NCBI RefSeq assembly: GCF_001724815.1
Contig: NZ_MEDO01000021.1
Span: forward strand, 1 to 39,985
Length of the DNA: 39,985 nucleotides
DNA from: Arenimonas sp. SCN 70-307
Lineage (GTDB): Bacteria > Pseudomonadota > Gammaproteobacteria > Xanthomonadales > Xanthomonadaceae
Reading direction: 5' to 3'
Shown: positions 25,046 to 35,624 of the stretch, one piece after another
How positions within the stretch are numbered: the stretch's first letter is position 1
Layout: every line of letters begins with the position of its first letter
Notes under the pieces: model-generated
The model's input: only the letters and a program-made list of their open reading frames with translations
Told to the model about the DNA's origin: nothing
Databases searched by the model: none
Made by a program: the position numbers and the translations under genes

Positions 25046-25380
25046 GCCGGGCGAGCGCGCCGCAGCGGACGTTGTCCCGGGGTGACCGCGCGCTTCGCGA
25101 TCGGGTCGCGGCGCTGTTGGCGCGGGCCGAGGTGACGCTCGATGGCGATCAGCCGTGGGACCTGCAGGTGCATGACCCGCGCTTCTTCGCCCGGGTGCTG
25201 GCGCAGGGCTCGCTGGGGCTGGGGGAGTCCTACATGGACGGAGACTGGGACGCACCCGCCCTCGACGCCTTGCTGGCGCGCCTGTTGCGCGCCCGGTTGA
25301 ATCACCAGGTGGTGGGGTGGGCCGATCGTTGGGCCGCCGTGCGGGCGCGGCTGATCAACGCCCAAACGCGGCGTCGCGCC
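25042..25380 (+). pseudogene. Cyclopropane-fatty-acid synthase, N-terminal stump
   Basis: About 113 residues match the start of CFA/mycolic-acid cyclopropane synthases: LARAEVTLDGDQPWDLQVHD, FFARVLAQGSLGLGESYMDG, DWDAPALDALL, and RLINAQTRRRA. In intact enzymes RRRA leads directly into the SAM-binding domain with its HYD motif. Here the match stops at 25380 and the frame runs into unrelated sequence that belongs to a TonB receptor in another frame. The ATG overlaps the ackA stop, so the original gene was the last (or not last) member of the same operon. The catalytic domain is missing, so no activity is expected. Confidence 0.75.
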
Positions 25381-25381
25381 G

Positions 25382-25699
25382 GAGGGTACGGAGCTGGCCC
25401 AGTCCCCCAAGCACATGGCCGGGCTCTGGAACCGCTTCGAACTCTCGGAACGCTGGGGGCTCGGGTTGGGTGCGATTTACCGAAGCCGGTCCTTTGCTTC
25501 GACCAGCAACCAGGTGACGCTGCGGAGCTACAGTCGCTTCGACGGCGCCGTGTACTACGCCGTCAACGAGAATGTCGACCTGCAGCTGAATGTCGAAAAC
25601 CTCTTCGACAAGACCTACTTCCCGTCCGCGCACAGCGATAGCAACATTACGCCCGGCGCGCCGCGCAGCTACTATCTCAGTGCGCGATTCGCGTTCTAG
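25382..25699 (+). pseudogene. TonB-dependent siderophore receptor, C-terminal fragment
   Basis: The frame from 25382 reads EGTELAQSPKHMAGLWNRFE, then GLGLGAIYRSRSF, YSRFDGAVYYAVNENVDLQL, NVENLFDKTYFPSAHSDSN and ends PRSYYLSARFAF with a terminal aromatic residue. This is the last hundred residues of an outer-membrane TonB-dependent receptor (final beta strands and C-terminal Phe). There is no plug, no TonB box and no start of its own. It begins exactly where the CFA synthase match ends, so 25380/25381 is a deletion or recombination junction. Confidence 0.8.
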
Positions 25700-25789
25700 C
25701 CGATGCATGGGTCAGGCAGGGATTGCGACGCCGACCCACAGCCCGCGGGCGCAGGCCACGCAGGCTCCGGAAGGGTTAGCGTTCTGACA

Positions 25790-26983
25790 CTAGCCGGCGG
25801 GGCCCAGGCCGGGAAGGCGAACAGGAATGCTCTCCTGCTCGCACCCTGCCCGGGTGCCCGCAGCGCGAATTCCGTTGGCAACGGCGTTCCAACCTAATCG
25901 CAGCGCGTTTCGAGACATGGCCGCGCACGCGGCCGGCGAGACCTCGATCCGTCTTCCACCGCACGCGATGGGGTCCATCAACCACGGGTGCAGTCCCGCA
26001 GTTGCCGGGTCCGCCTGCTGTATGACCAAGGCGATCCGGAACCCGCCTTCATCGATGTCGCCCCAGTGATAGGCCGTGGCCCGCGGCGGCAAGGCCGCTC
26101 GGATCCGGGCATAGGCGCGGCACCACGCCGGCGATGGCATGCCGCCGGTGTAGAGGATGAGTCCGTCGGTGCGGGCCCCAAGCGCCATTGCCGCGACGTG
26201 GAAGGTGGTCAGGTTCTCGATGGTGAGGATCCACGCGGGCGCGCCGGCGTAGCCGATAACCGCCGACGGTGAGACGCCCACATAGGGCCGCACGATCCGG
26301 CACGCCTCGCCTGGGAGCAGGATCTTGCCGTGCCCTGAGACGAGGAACGGTTGTGGCTCTTTGCGCAAACCGATGCGTGCGAAGACTTCTTCGGCGTGGC
26401 GCGCGGGGGCCTGCACGTCCTCGGCGGTCAGCACGTCGACGTGCCGCTGCAATGCCTCGATCCGCTTGCTGTGGGCGAACAGCTCGACGCTGACCTGCCG
26501 CAGGACGCGGTCCTCCGCCGGCTGCCCGCGAAGGTGGCAGACCAGCCGCGCGGCGTCCGCGAAGTCCGGCGCGGCGTCAGGCCCCATTCCGCGCACCGTG
26601 CGCAGGGCCCGCCAGGTGGCCAGCAGGGTCGGGATCGGCAGTTCCGACGCCGCCCAGGGGGCCAACACACGTTCGGCAGTGTCCACCTGATCGGCGACGG
26701 TGGGACGGCCCAGGTGCGCGGCCAGGTGCCGCAGGCTGACCAATACCACGCCATCGAGGGGGCGTTCGTCGCCGCCCAGTTTCGACCACTCCAGGCGCAC
26801 CGCCCCAGCCGTCTCGGCCGCGCGCATGCGCTCATGCAGGAGGACCCGGTCATCCAGCGTGAGCGCCCAGTACGGACTTTGGGTGTCCTTAAACGAGATC
26901 CGAATCGTCCGCGTGCTCGCCGCGTGCAGCGCCCGCTCGCCGCGCGCCAGCAACTGCTCAAGCGTCGCCTGGCTGAGATCCAT
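25790..26983 (-). CDS. jetD: Wadjet nuclease subunit JetD
   Basis: 397-residue DNA-cleaving subunit of the Wadjet plasmid-defence system. The N-terminal half matches the DUF3322-type region; the C-terminal half is a Toprim domain (DUF2220/JetD_C) with the Glu of TIENLTTF (E256) and the Asp pair of HWGDIDEGG (D309, D311), the metal-binding triad shared with topoisomerase VI and Spo11. CEQESIPV near the end is also conserved. ATG 26983 lies 26 bases inside the end of jetC. The complex is known to recognise and cut closed circular DNA such as plasmids. All catalytic residues I can check are present, so the nuclease should be active. Confidence 0.9.
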   Translation of the reverse strand: MDLSQATLEQLLARGERALHAASTRTIRISFKDTQSPYWALTLDDRVLLHERMRAAETAGAVRLEWSKLGGDERPLDGVVLVSLRHLAAHLGRPTVADQVDTAERVLAPWAASELPIPTLLATWRALRTVRGMGPDAAPDFADAARLVCHLRGQPAEDRVLRQVSVELFAHSKRIEALQRHVDVLTAEDVQAPARHAEEVFARIGLRKEPQPFLVSGHGKILLPGEACRIVRPYVGVSPSAVIGYAGAPAWILTIENLTTFHVAAMALGARTDGLILYTGGMPSPAWCRAYARIRAALPPRATAYHWGDIDEGGFRIALVIQQADPATAGLHPWLMDPIACGGRRIEVSPAACAAMSRNALRLGWNAVANGIRAAGTRAGCEQESIPVRLPGLGPAG

Positions 26984-29900
26984 CGCCTCGCTCCCTGGCC
27001 AGCCTCGCCATCTCTTGCTCGATCAGTTCCGGGTGGTACAACGGGTTGTCGCTGGCCAGCAGCTCACGGGTCGCGTCCGTGAGCACGGTGCGGTCCATCT
27101 GGATCGTCTTTCCGCCGTAGCGGCCCATGTCGTAGTAAACGCTCAGGAACGAGGAGAGTTTCGGCTGGTCGGTCTCGGGGCCGGCCATGATCAGCTGCAG
27201 GCCGAGGGAGTTGAGGTACTGCGCGGCCGCACGGACATTCTGCGTATCCATCTTGTCGAACGCCTCGTCGAGCAGCATGATCCCGCCGCCGCCGTTCTGA
27301 CCCTGTACCTTGCCGTATGCAGCCGCCAGTGCCGCGCCGAAGATCACGTACAAGGGCGTGCGATGCTCGCCACCGGACCCGGGGCCGAAACGCTTGCTCA
27401 GCAGGCCAATGACTTTGCCCTCGCGACTGATCTCGACATCAAAGCTGAAAAAGCGCCGGTAGTCGGCCAACGGACTGCCGTCCTGCAGCAATACCGAGCT
27501 GGCGTCGCCCTCCATCAGCTCCCTAAACGCCTCCGGCACCTGGCCGGCCTCGCCAAACAGTCCGTCGTCGCCTCCGACCTCCCGGACCCGCTGCAGGAAG
27601 TCGTACAAGGGGCGGTGCAGGTCGACTACCCGGGAGCGGAACTGATAGCGCTCGTTGTTGGAGAACGGCGGTGCGTTCTTCAGCACCAGGTTCAGACCGC
27701 GCATTTGCTCGTCCACGCGGTCGAAACCCGACAGCAGTGCTTGTGCGACGTCGGTCCGGAAGATCTCCAGGGCCCGCTGGTAAGCCTCCTCGGATTCCTC
27801 CAGTCGCGCAGCCAGTTCGGTCTCCTCCAGCCGCTGGCGCTCGCGCTGGATAAAGCGCTGGGCCGGAATCCACTGGCCGTCCAGGCCCTCGGCGGCCAGG
27901 TGGTATTGGGCCACATAGGCCGCCAGCAAAGACCAGGCCTCTCGATCCGCGCTGGCGGCGCTCGAGCGCGCCCGCTGGATGGCCGCCTCGCAGGCCTGCA
28001 TCCGGGCGTCCATGACCGGGTGGCGCTCGTCCAGGCGCGCCCGATGGCGATCTACCTCCTGCGCGTCGTACAGCGCATCCTGCCGGGCCGTGCGCTCGGT
28101 GCCGGCGGCCAGCGCGAGCTGCCCGGCTAGCTCGTTGACGGTCCGCTGCGACGTCTCCAGTCGCTGTTTGAGGGTGGTCACCCGTTCGAGCCCCTGGCTT
28201 TCCTGGCGCTTGGCCTCGACGGCGGCCAGGCGCGCCGCGGTGACGGCGTCCTGCAATGACCGGGTTCCCGGCGTGGCGGTGGTGGCGAGGCGCTCGGTCA
28301 AGTCCTGAACCACGGCCTGCCCGGCGGCGATCTCGGCCAGCCGCTGTTCGATATCGTGCTGCGTAACCTGGAGGTTGCCGAACGGCGTGAGTTGCAGCAG
28401 CGCACCCTGCAGGGCCTGCTCCTCGGCCTTGCGGGCAGTGGCCAGCCGCGTGCTCTCCTCGAGTTCGGCCTGTGCCTTGCGCCGCTGCGCGTGCGAGTCG
28501 GTTCGCCCGATCCGAAGATGCTCGGCACTGGCCAGCCGCCGGCGCTCCACGCCGCTGCCGGTCGCGATCATGCCGGTGCGGGTGAATCCCTTCTGACCTG
28601 CCACCAGGTCCGGGAGGGACTCCACGCACATCACCGACCCGAGCTCGCCGCGCAGGTAGGTCACCGCATCCGCATTCTCGCCATCGACCAGAAGGGCGGC
28701 GGGCTGACCTCCCGCCGGGGCCCGGTAAGGCCGCAGGCGCGACGGCAGGGCCAGCTTGACGCCATACACCGCCTGGGTGCCGCGCAGGCCCTCATAGGCC
28801 CGTACGGCGGCGATTTCCTTCCCCCTGGGCACCAGCAGCGCCTGCACGTGCGGCCCCAGATACGCCTCGATCACCGGCTGCCACGCCGGCGCCGAGATCC
28901 GCACCAGATCGCAAACCGGTGTGCAGTCAATTCCCGCCTCGGTGAGCTCGCGCTGGAGGCGAGCGACCTCCGGGTTGAGCTCAGCCAAGCCCCGGTTTGA
29001 GCGCTCCAGGGCCAAGGCCGCGTCTTTGCGCCGGGCCTCGGCCTCCTTGTATTCGGCCTCGGCCGCGGCCAAGGCACGCCGGACGGCCTGGTACGCCAGC
29101 TCGACCTGCCGCAGGGCGCTGGCCACGCTCACGGCGTCCGGGGCCGTGCCGGCGTCCGGCGCCAACCTGCTGTCCAGGTCAGCCAACTGCGTGAGGGCGG
29201 CCTCGAACAGGCCTCGCCTCTCGAGAAGCACCGGCAACCCGCCGGCCGTGCGCACCGCCGCCGTCATCGCCTGGACACTGGCGCGCAGCGCTCGCTGCTG
29301 CTGCGCCAGGTCCTTCTGGCGGTCACTGAGGTGCTGCGCGCTGCCGGCCTGGCGGGCGTAGTCAGGATCCTGGTTAAGCGTTGCAATCGCCCGCTCCTTC
29401 GCCGCGTCGGCCGCCTCAAAAGCAGCCTGCGCTCGGCGGTGCTCGGTTTGGGCGCGATCGAGTTCGCCGGCCAGCGTGGTGACGGTATCGCTCGCCTCCG
29501 CCATCGACTCGCCCAGCCGCTCGCTTTCGTACACGGCCCGCAGGCACGCATAGTTCGCTTCCGCAATCCGTTCGCGGCGCACCACGTCGTACTTGCCGCA
29601 GACCACGCTGGCCTGGTCAATCTTCTCCTTGGTGAGTCGCACCACGTCGCGCACCTGGCGGAACTGGTCGAGCCTGAGCCGGAACTCGCGCACATTCGTG
29701 GGCCGTGCCTCGATCAGGTGGTCGCGCAGCGCCACGCTCAGATCGTCCATGCCCTTGAGCTGCAGCGAGCGCTGGAAGGCATTTCGGAACGCCTGCGGGT
29801 TCGGGCGATCGCCAGGCGCCGCCAGGTGTTCGACCAGCAAGCGCCGGGTGAAGTCTTCCCGGTTCGTGGTGAACACGGCGGTGCCGATCGAGCCTGCCTG

Positions 29901-30395
29901 TCGGCACGCATCGGCCGCCTGTGCCTGGAATCGTTTCCAAGGCAATACCTGCGAGCCACCGCTCCCCTGCTCCAGGAACGAGGCGCTGTCGACGGCCACG
30001 CCGGGGAGGATGAACAGCCCCTGGACGATGACTTCCGGACTGTGCGCGCTCGCCGACAGCGCGATGCCCGCGGTGACGACCTGGCCTGACGTCTCGTCGC
30101 GAAAGCCCAAGGCCACGTACGTGTTGGCCACATCGCGGCACCGGCCTTCCTCGGACTGGTCAAAGACCCCCAGGCAGTAGTCGCGCAGCGTCCGCGCCCG
30201 CTTCTTGCCGTCCGCCTGCGAGTTGAAATGGGTCCGGTGCGCATCCGCCGCCAGCATCACTGCCTGAATGGCGTCGAGCAACGCGGTCTTGCCGGTGCCG
30301 TTGGGGCCCAGGAAGGCCGTATTGCGACCCATGGTCAGATCCTGCCGCTCGTACAGGAAGAACTGCACCAACGTCACCGACTCAAGCAGCTTCAT
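26958..30395 (-). CDS. jetC: Wadjet SMC-like ATPase JetC
   Basis: 1145-residue MukB/SbcC-type SMC protein, the motor of Wadjet. Walker A GPNGTGKT is at 30-37 and Walker B LLDEAFDKMD at 1041-1050, with a signature-like SGGEHRTPLYV just before it. Between them lie long coiled-coil arms rich in Ala/Glu/Arg/Gln on each side of a hinge-like middle (RISAPAWQPVIEAYLGPHVQ). ATG 30395 is used because GAGGAGGG precedes it by six bases and the protein then starts MKLLESVTLVQFFLYE; a longer frame upstream only overlaps jetB. It overlaps jetB by 14 bp and jetD by 26 bp. ATP-driven loop extrusion on DNA is the known role of this family. Confidence 0.92.
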   Translation of the reverse strand: MKLLESVTLVQFFLYERQDLTMGRNTAFLGPNGTGKTALLDAIQAVMLAADAHRTHFNSQADGKKRARTLRDYCLGVFDQSEEGRCRDVANTYVALGFRDETSGQVVTAGIALSASAHSPEVIVQGLFILPGVAVDSASFLEQGSGGSQVLPWKRFQAQAADACRQAGSIGTAVFTTNREDFTRRLLVEHLAAPGDRPNPQAFRNAFQRSLQLKGMDDLSVALRDHLIEARPTNVREFRLRLDQFRQVRDVVRLTKEKIDQASVVCGKYDVVRRERIAEANYACLRAVYESERLGESMAEASDTVTTLAGELDRAQTEHRRAQAAFEAADAAKERAIATLNQDPDYARQAGSAQHLSDRQKDLAQQQRALRASVQAMTAAVRTAGGLPVLLERRGLFEAALTQLADLDSRLAPDAGTAPDAVSVASALRQVELAYQAVRRALAAAEAEYKEAEARRKDAALALERSNRGLAELNPEVARLQRELTEAGIDCTPVCDLVRISAPAWQPVIEAYLGPHVQALLVPRGKEIAAVRAYEGLRGTQAVYGVKLALPSRLRPYRAPAGGQPAALLVDGENADAVTYLRGELGSVMCVESLPDLVAGQKGFTRTGMIATGSGVERRRLASAEHLRIGRTDSHAQRRKAQAELEESTRLATARKAEEQALQGALLQLTPFGNLQVTQHDIEQRLAEIAAGQAVVQDLTERLATTATPGTRSLQDAVTAARLAAVEAKRQESQGLERVTTLKQRLETSQRTVNELAGQLALAAGTERTARQDALYDAQEVDRHRARLDERHPVMDARMQACEAAIQRARSSAASADREAWSLLAAYVAQYHLAAEGLDGQWIPAQRFIQRERQRLEETELAARLEESEEAYQRALEIFRTDVAQALLSGFDRVDEQMRGLNLVLKNAPPFSNNERYQFRSRVVDLHRPLYDFLQRVREVGGDDGLFGEAGQVPEAFRELMEGDASSVLLQDGSPLADYRRFFSFDVEISREGKVIGLLSKRFGPGSGGEHRTPLYVIFGAALAAAYGKVQGQNGGGGIMLLDEAFDKMDTQNVRAAAQYLNSLGLQLIMAGPETDQPKLSSFLSVYYDMGRYGGKTIQMDRTVLTDATRELLASDNPLYHPELIEQEMARLARERGDGSQPGDA

Positions 30396-30987
30396 CGCTG
30401 CCCTCCTCGGGATCAACGCCGTGCGCCGCCAGCTGTAGCAGCGCGGACTCGCCCAGGACATCGACGATGCCGGCGCGAATCACCACGTGGTAGGGTTGCA
30501 GCGGGTCCTCCGCACCCTCGATCTTCGCGATGCCGTAGCGACGCAGGGCCTGCAACAGGTCGTCCAGTTCGCCTTTGGACGGAAAGGGACGACCGAGCAA
30601 TTCACCGTAGGCGCGCTCCAGATCCTCCAACCCGACCAAGGCCTCCCCGTCGGTCACGTCCGCCCGGTGGATGGCATCGTCGTAGAGTCGACGAAGCACC
30701 AGTGCCAGGCGCGTCTCTGACAGGCGCATGCGTGGACCCACCCGGTGCCTCGCCAGCGCGACCACGTAGTTGTGGTGGTGATTGTGCTGCATCGTGACGC
30801 CAAGCCGGTCGAGCACGTCCTTAAACGCGGCGGCGTAGGTCACCAGCAGGTGATACGGGGTCGCGCTGCCGCGATCAGCGGCGTAGACCACCTGTTCGAC
30901 CAGCAATTGGTAGGCCGCCCGCTCGAAATCGGCGCCGGTGTAACGTCCGTCGGTGGCCTCGGCCAGCCGCTCCCATGAGGCGGTCAT
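30382..30987 (-). CDS. jetB: Wadjet subunit JetB (MukE-like)
   Basis: 201-residue winged-helix protein equivalent to MukE/KITE subunits. Seen: FERAAYQLLVEQVVYAADRG, HNHHHNYVVALARHRVGPRM, TRLALVLRRLYDD, and a C-terminal winged helix (DDLLQALRRYGIAKI, LQPYHVVIRAGIVDVLG). Fits the DUF4194-like JetB family by length and layout, although assignment rests mainly on its place between jetA and jetC. ATG 30987 overlaps the jetA stop as ATGA. It should bridge JetA and JetC and bind DNA in the complex. Confidence 0.82.
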   Translation of the reverse strand: MTASWERLAEATDGRYTGADFERAAYQLLVEQVVYAADRGSATPYHLLVTYAAAFKDVLDRLGVTMQHNHHHNYVVALARHRVGPRMRLSETRLALVLRRLYDDAIHRADVTDGEALVGLEDLERAYGELLGRPFPSKGELDDLLQALRRYGIAKIEGAEDPLQPYHVVIRAGIVDVLGESALLQLAAHGVDPEEGSDEAA

Positions 30988-32420
30988 GCGGCTTTCTCCC
31001 GTTGGATGACAAAACGCCGGTGTTCCACGTAGGGGTTGAGGGTGCGCGGGCCGTCGACGAACTGGATGCGGACCGCCGGCAGCATCTGTACGAACGGATC
31101 CTGGCGCGCCGCCGCGAGCGGGGCCTCGTTGCGCGAGGCGATCAGCAGCAAGCGCTGATAGCAACACAAGTCGCTGACGGTCTCAATTTGCAACTGGTCA
31201 GAAAACACGGGGGTGGCCCGCTGTAGGTGTCTCGCGACGTAGGCCGCCAGCTTGTCGGGGCGCACCAAGCGAGCGTCCGCCATGCGTTTGCGCAATGACT
31301 GCAGGGCCAGTTCCTCGAGCGTAGGGACCCGCGTTTGCACCCGGGTGGCGTCGGGCTCGCGGGTGACCTGCCGAGCCTTGCCCAGCCAACCCTCGCCCGC
31401 CAGCTCGCCCGCGGTCCCGGCCGGCAAGGCGCGATCGCCGTCGCGCAGCGACGCCACGCCGGCAATCGCCCGGGCGATCAGTTTGTCAAAATGCCTGGGA
31501 GCACGAAGGCGGTAATCCAGATACGCCAAGGCCCGCTGGTTGGCGGCGCGAATCTCGTCATCCAGTCGGCGAAGTTCGTCCTCCACGCTTTCCAGGCGCA
31601 TCAAACGGCGGGTGTCGCGCTCGAAATAGGCTTCGGCCCGATCCGCGTCGCCCCCGGCGGTGTTGTGTTGGTACCAAGCGACGATGTCTTTCCGCCGCTC
31701 CGGGTCGTGTTGAATCTGGAGCGTCAAAGTGACGATGGCGGTCCGATGCTGCAGGGGGTGCGCCTTTGTTCGGAGCTCGTGGTAGTCACCGATGAAATGC
31801 CGACGGATGAAGTCATCGAAATAGCCCGCCACGAATTCCCGGGTGCTGGCCACCGATTGCAGCGACGCCATCAGGTCGTACACCGCCACGCCCGTGCTCG
31901 CCAGATGCGTCATGCAGTGCTTGGCTTCACGGGCCGCCTTGGCGTAGGCGTCCCCCTTCCCGCCCGCGGCCTCCTGGAGGTTGAGGAATACGGAGCGGAC
32001 CTCGCTACCGAGGAACTCAGGCTCTTTGGTTCCGAATTCACGCAGCAGCGTATGAAACTGGGCCAGCACCGGGCGAATGGTGGCCATGTCGCGTACGCCG
32101 CGTTTGCGCTGGCTCAACCAGCCGCTGTCCCGAAACACGCTGTAGATGCCATGGGCCCGGATGTTGGCTGGGGTATCGGGCGCCGCGCCGTCCTCGGCTT
32201 CCCAGGGGTCGCTTACGACCAGGTACGACTCCAGGGCCGCAATCAACTCGCTTTTGGGAACGTCTTCACCGGGCGTACGCGCCCCGTCGCCCCAGAACTC
32301 GTCGACCAGGCGACCGAGCAGATCCCAGTAGCGTGTGTTGTTGGCGGCCGCCAAGGGCCGGAACACGGTCCGGGGCAGGCGGTCGAACAGCGTGTTGGCG
32401 TTGGGATCAGTCACGGGCAT
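30984..32420 (-). CDS. jetA: Wadjet kleisin subunit JetA (MukF-like)
   Basis: 478-residue MukF-like kleisin that links the heads of JetC. It begins NTLFDRLPRTVFRPLAAANN with a winged-helix region (SVFRDSGWLSQRKRGVRDM), has a central helical part with ERDTRRLMRLESVEDELRRL, and a C-terminal winged helix ending PYVEHRRFVIQREKAA, as in JetA proteins. ATG 32420 is chosen; a GTG three bases upstream is also possible and neither has a strong ribosome site. It is the first gene of the jetABCD operon and diverges from the WYL regulator; a half-site of the shared operator sits nine bases before the start. Subtype of Wadjet is not assigned. Confidence 0.85.
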   Translation of the reverse strand: MPVTDPNANTLFDRLPRTVFRPLAAANNTRYWDLLGRLVDEFWGDGARTPGEDVPKSELIAALESYLVVSDPWEAEDGAAPDTPANIRAHGIYSVFRDSGWLSQRKRGVRDMATIRPVLAQFHTLLREFGTKEPEFLGSEVRSVFLNLQEAAGGKGDAYAKAAREAKHCMTHLASTGVAVYDLMASLQSVASTREFVAGYFDDFIRRHFIGDYHELRTKAHPLQHRTAIVTLTLQIQHDPERRKDIVAWYQHNTAGGDADRAEAYFERDTRRLMRLESVEDELRRLDDEIRAANQRALAYLDYRLRAPRHFDKLIARAIAGVASLRDGDRALPAGTAGELAGEGWLGKARQVTREPDATRVQTRVPTLEELALQSLRKRMADARLVRPDKLAAYVARHLQRATPVFSDQLQIETVSDLCCYQRLLLIASRNEAPLAAARQDPFVQMLPAVRIQFVDGPRTLNPYVEHRRFVIQREKAA

Positions 32421-32428
32421 CACAAACG

Positions 32429-32477
32429 TAACATGAAGTTAAACATAACATGGTGTTTAGTTAAACGCCATGTTATG
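32429..32477. promoter_or_regulatory. 34-bp near-perfect palindrome plus extra half-site between jetA and WYL gene
   Basis: CATAACATGGTGTTTA (32444-32459), a GT spacer, and TAAACGCCATGTTATG (32462-32477) form a 34-bp inverted repeat with one mismatch per arm. A third half-site, TAACATGAAGTTAAAC (32429-32444), lies just before jetA in direct orientation with the left arm. The AT-rich block stands out in a GC-rich window and covers both start regions. It is the probable operator of the WYL protein. Confidence 0.8.
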
Positions 32478-32511
32478 GTTTTCCCACCTTTCCGCGGGCC
32501 TCCCCTTCCCC

Positions 32512-33378
32512 ATGCCGCGCCGCCAAGCCCCTCTGGACCGCCTCAAAGCGATCGAAACCCTGCTGCTTTGGGAGGGTCGGGTCACCAACAGCCGTTTGCG
32601 AGAATTTTTCCCAGTGCACGCGGTCCAGGCCAGTCGGGACCTGACCGCGTACCGCGAGCAGGCCGAGCATAACTGCCACCCGGTTCCGGGGGAGCGGGGG
32701 TATCGCGCGACCGACTGGGTCAAACCGGTTCTCACCGAAGGATCGTTTCGGGAGTACCAGCAGCTGGTTGGCGCCGCCGGCAGCGAAGGCGGCCTGCAAA
32801 CGGGCGTCCCGTCGGAATCGGTGCTCGAAGATGCCACGCACACGTCACTTCGAATTTTCCCCGTCGTGCATGCGGCGATTCGCACCGGCCAAGGCGTGGA
32901 CATCGAGTATCAGTCGCTGCGCCATCCTGAGGGCACGCGTCGGCGCATCTTTCCCCATGCCCTGATCCAGGCCGGGGTGCGCTGGCACGTCCGGGCCTAT
33001 TGCGAGCGGGCTCAGGCCTTCCGGGATTTCAATCTGGGGCGAGTGCGCAGCGCGACGGCGGTACCGGTCAGCGCCCCGGCTACCGGCGCGGAGGACGTGG
33101 AGTGGAACACGCCGGCCACCCTGCGCTTGCGACCGCATCAAGCGCTCACGGCTGCGCAGAGCCAGATGATTCGCCTGGAGTACTTCGAAGGTACGGTGGG
33201 GTTGGCGTTGACGCGGCGCGCTCCCTTGGTCCCCTACCTCATCCAGGCCTATCGCGCGGCGCTGGATCCGGACCGCGAGTTGCCGCCGGCGTTTTTGCTG
33301 CAGGTTCACGAGCCCGAGCAATTGCCACCCTGTGCCCGGTGGGCGGAGACGTCGGACGGCGGGGTGCTCGGGAGCTAA
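32512..33378 (+). CDS. WYL-domain transcriptional regulator of the Wadjet operon
   Basis: 288-residue BrxR/CapW-like repressor. N-terminal winged helix: RLKAIETLLLWEGRVTNSRL, REFFPVHAVQASRDLTAYRE. Middle WYL domain: VDIEYQSLRHPEGTRR, IFPHALIQAGVRWHVRAYCE, DFNLGRVRSA. The C-terminal part follows the usual WCX-like extension. Proteins of this kind repress defence operons and release them on sensing a ligand, possibly nucleic acid. ATG 32512 is preferred because an upstream in-frame ATG (32470) lies inside the palindrome and behind a likely -10 (TATGGT, 32474); neither start has a clear ribosome site. Divergent from jetA with the shared operator between them. Confidence 0.8.
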   Translation: MPRRQAPLDRLKAIETLLLWEGRVTNSRLREFFPVHAVQASRDLTAYREQAEHNCHPVPGERGYRATDWVKPVLTEGSFREYQQLVGAAGSEGGLQTGVPSESVLEDATHTSLRIFPVVHAAIRTGQGVDIEYQSLRHPEGTRRRIFPHALIQAGVRWHVRAYCERAQAFRDFNLGRVRSATAVPVSAPATGAEDVEWNTPATLRLRPHQALTAAQSQMIRLEYFEGTVGLALTRRAPLVPYLIQAYRAALDPDRELPPAFLLQVHEPEQLPPCARWAETSDGGVLGS

Positions 33379-33385
33379 TGGCGTG

Positions 33386-33448
33386 GGGACAGAACCTTCC
33401 GACGCCGTCCGGTATCTGTCCCGGGACCAAAGGAGGCGGAGTTTGGTC
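33386..33448. repeat. Two inverted repeats in the convergent gap after the WYL gene
   Basis: GGGACAGA (33386-33393) pairs with TCTGTCCC (33415-33422) across 21 bases, and GACCAAA (33425-33431) pairs with TTTGGTC (33442-33448) across 10. The gap separates the convergent WYL gene and merA. No T-run follows, so they may be weak terminators or the remnant of a mobile element; the rest of 33379-33640 holds nothing I recognise. Confidence 0.35.
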
Positions 33449-33640
33449 TGACATTCCAGATCAGGGGCTGCCGTTGCAGTCGATTCCAGAGACGAACACC
33501 AGATGCCAGAATCTAGGTCGCTCATGCATGGAACCTGAGTATGTGGGTGTGTTTACCCGCCCTGATACGTGGTCGCCCCAACTTAGGCGGTTGCCTCAGC
33601 GATGACAGCGCGGTTTTGGCTTTGAACGCTCATCACGTCG

Positions 33641-35612
<1,972 letters not shown>

Positions 35613-35624
35613 GGGTATCTCCTT

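Noticed and set aside
22074-25255. Long minus-strand frames (613 and 603 codons)
   Set aside because: Antisense of the UbiB-like and acetate kinase genes, rich in Gln/Arg/His; no motifs.
31335-32672. 445-codon plus-strand frame
   Set aside because: Antisense of jetA that runs through the operator and into the WYL gene in the wrong frame.
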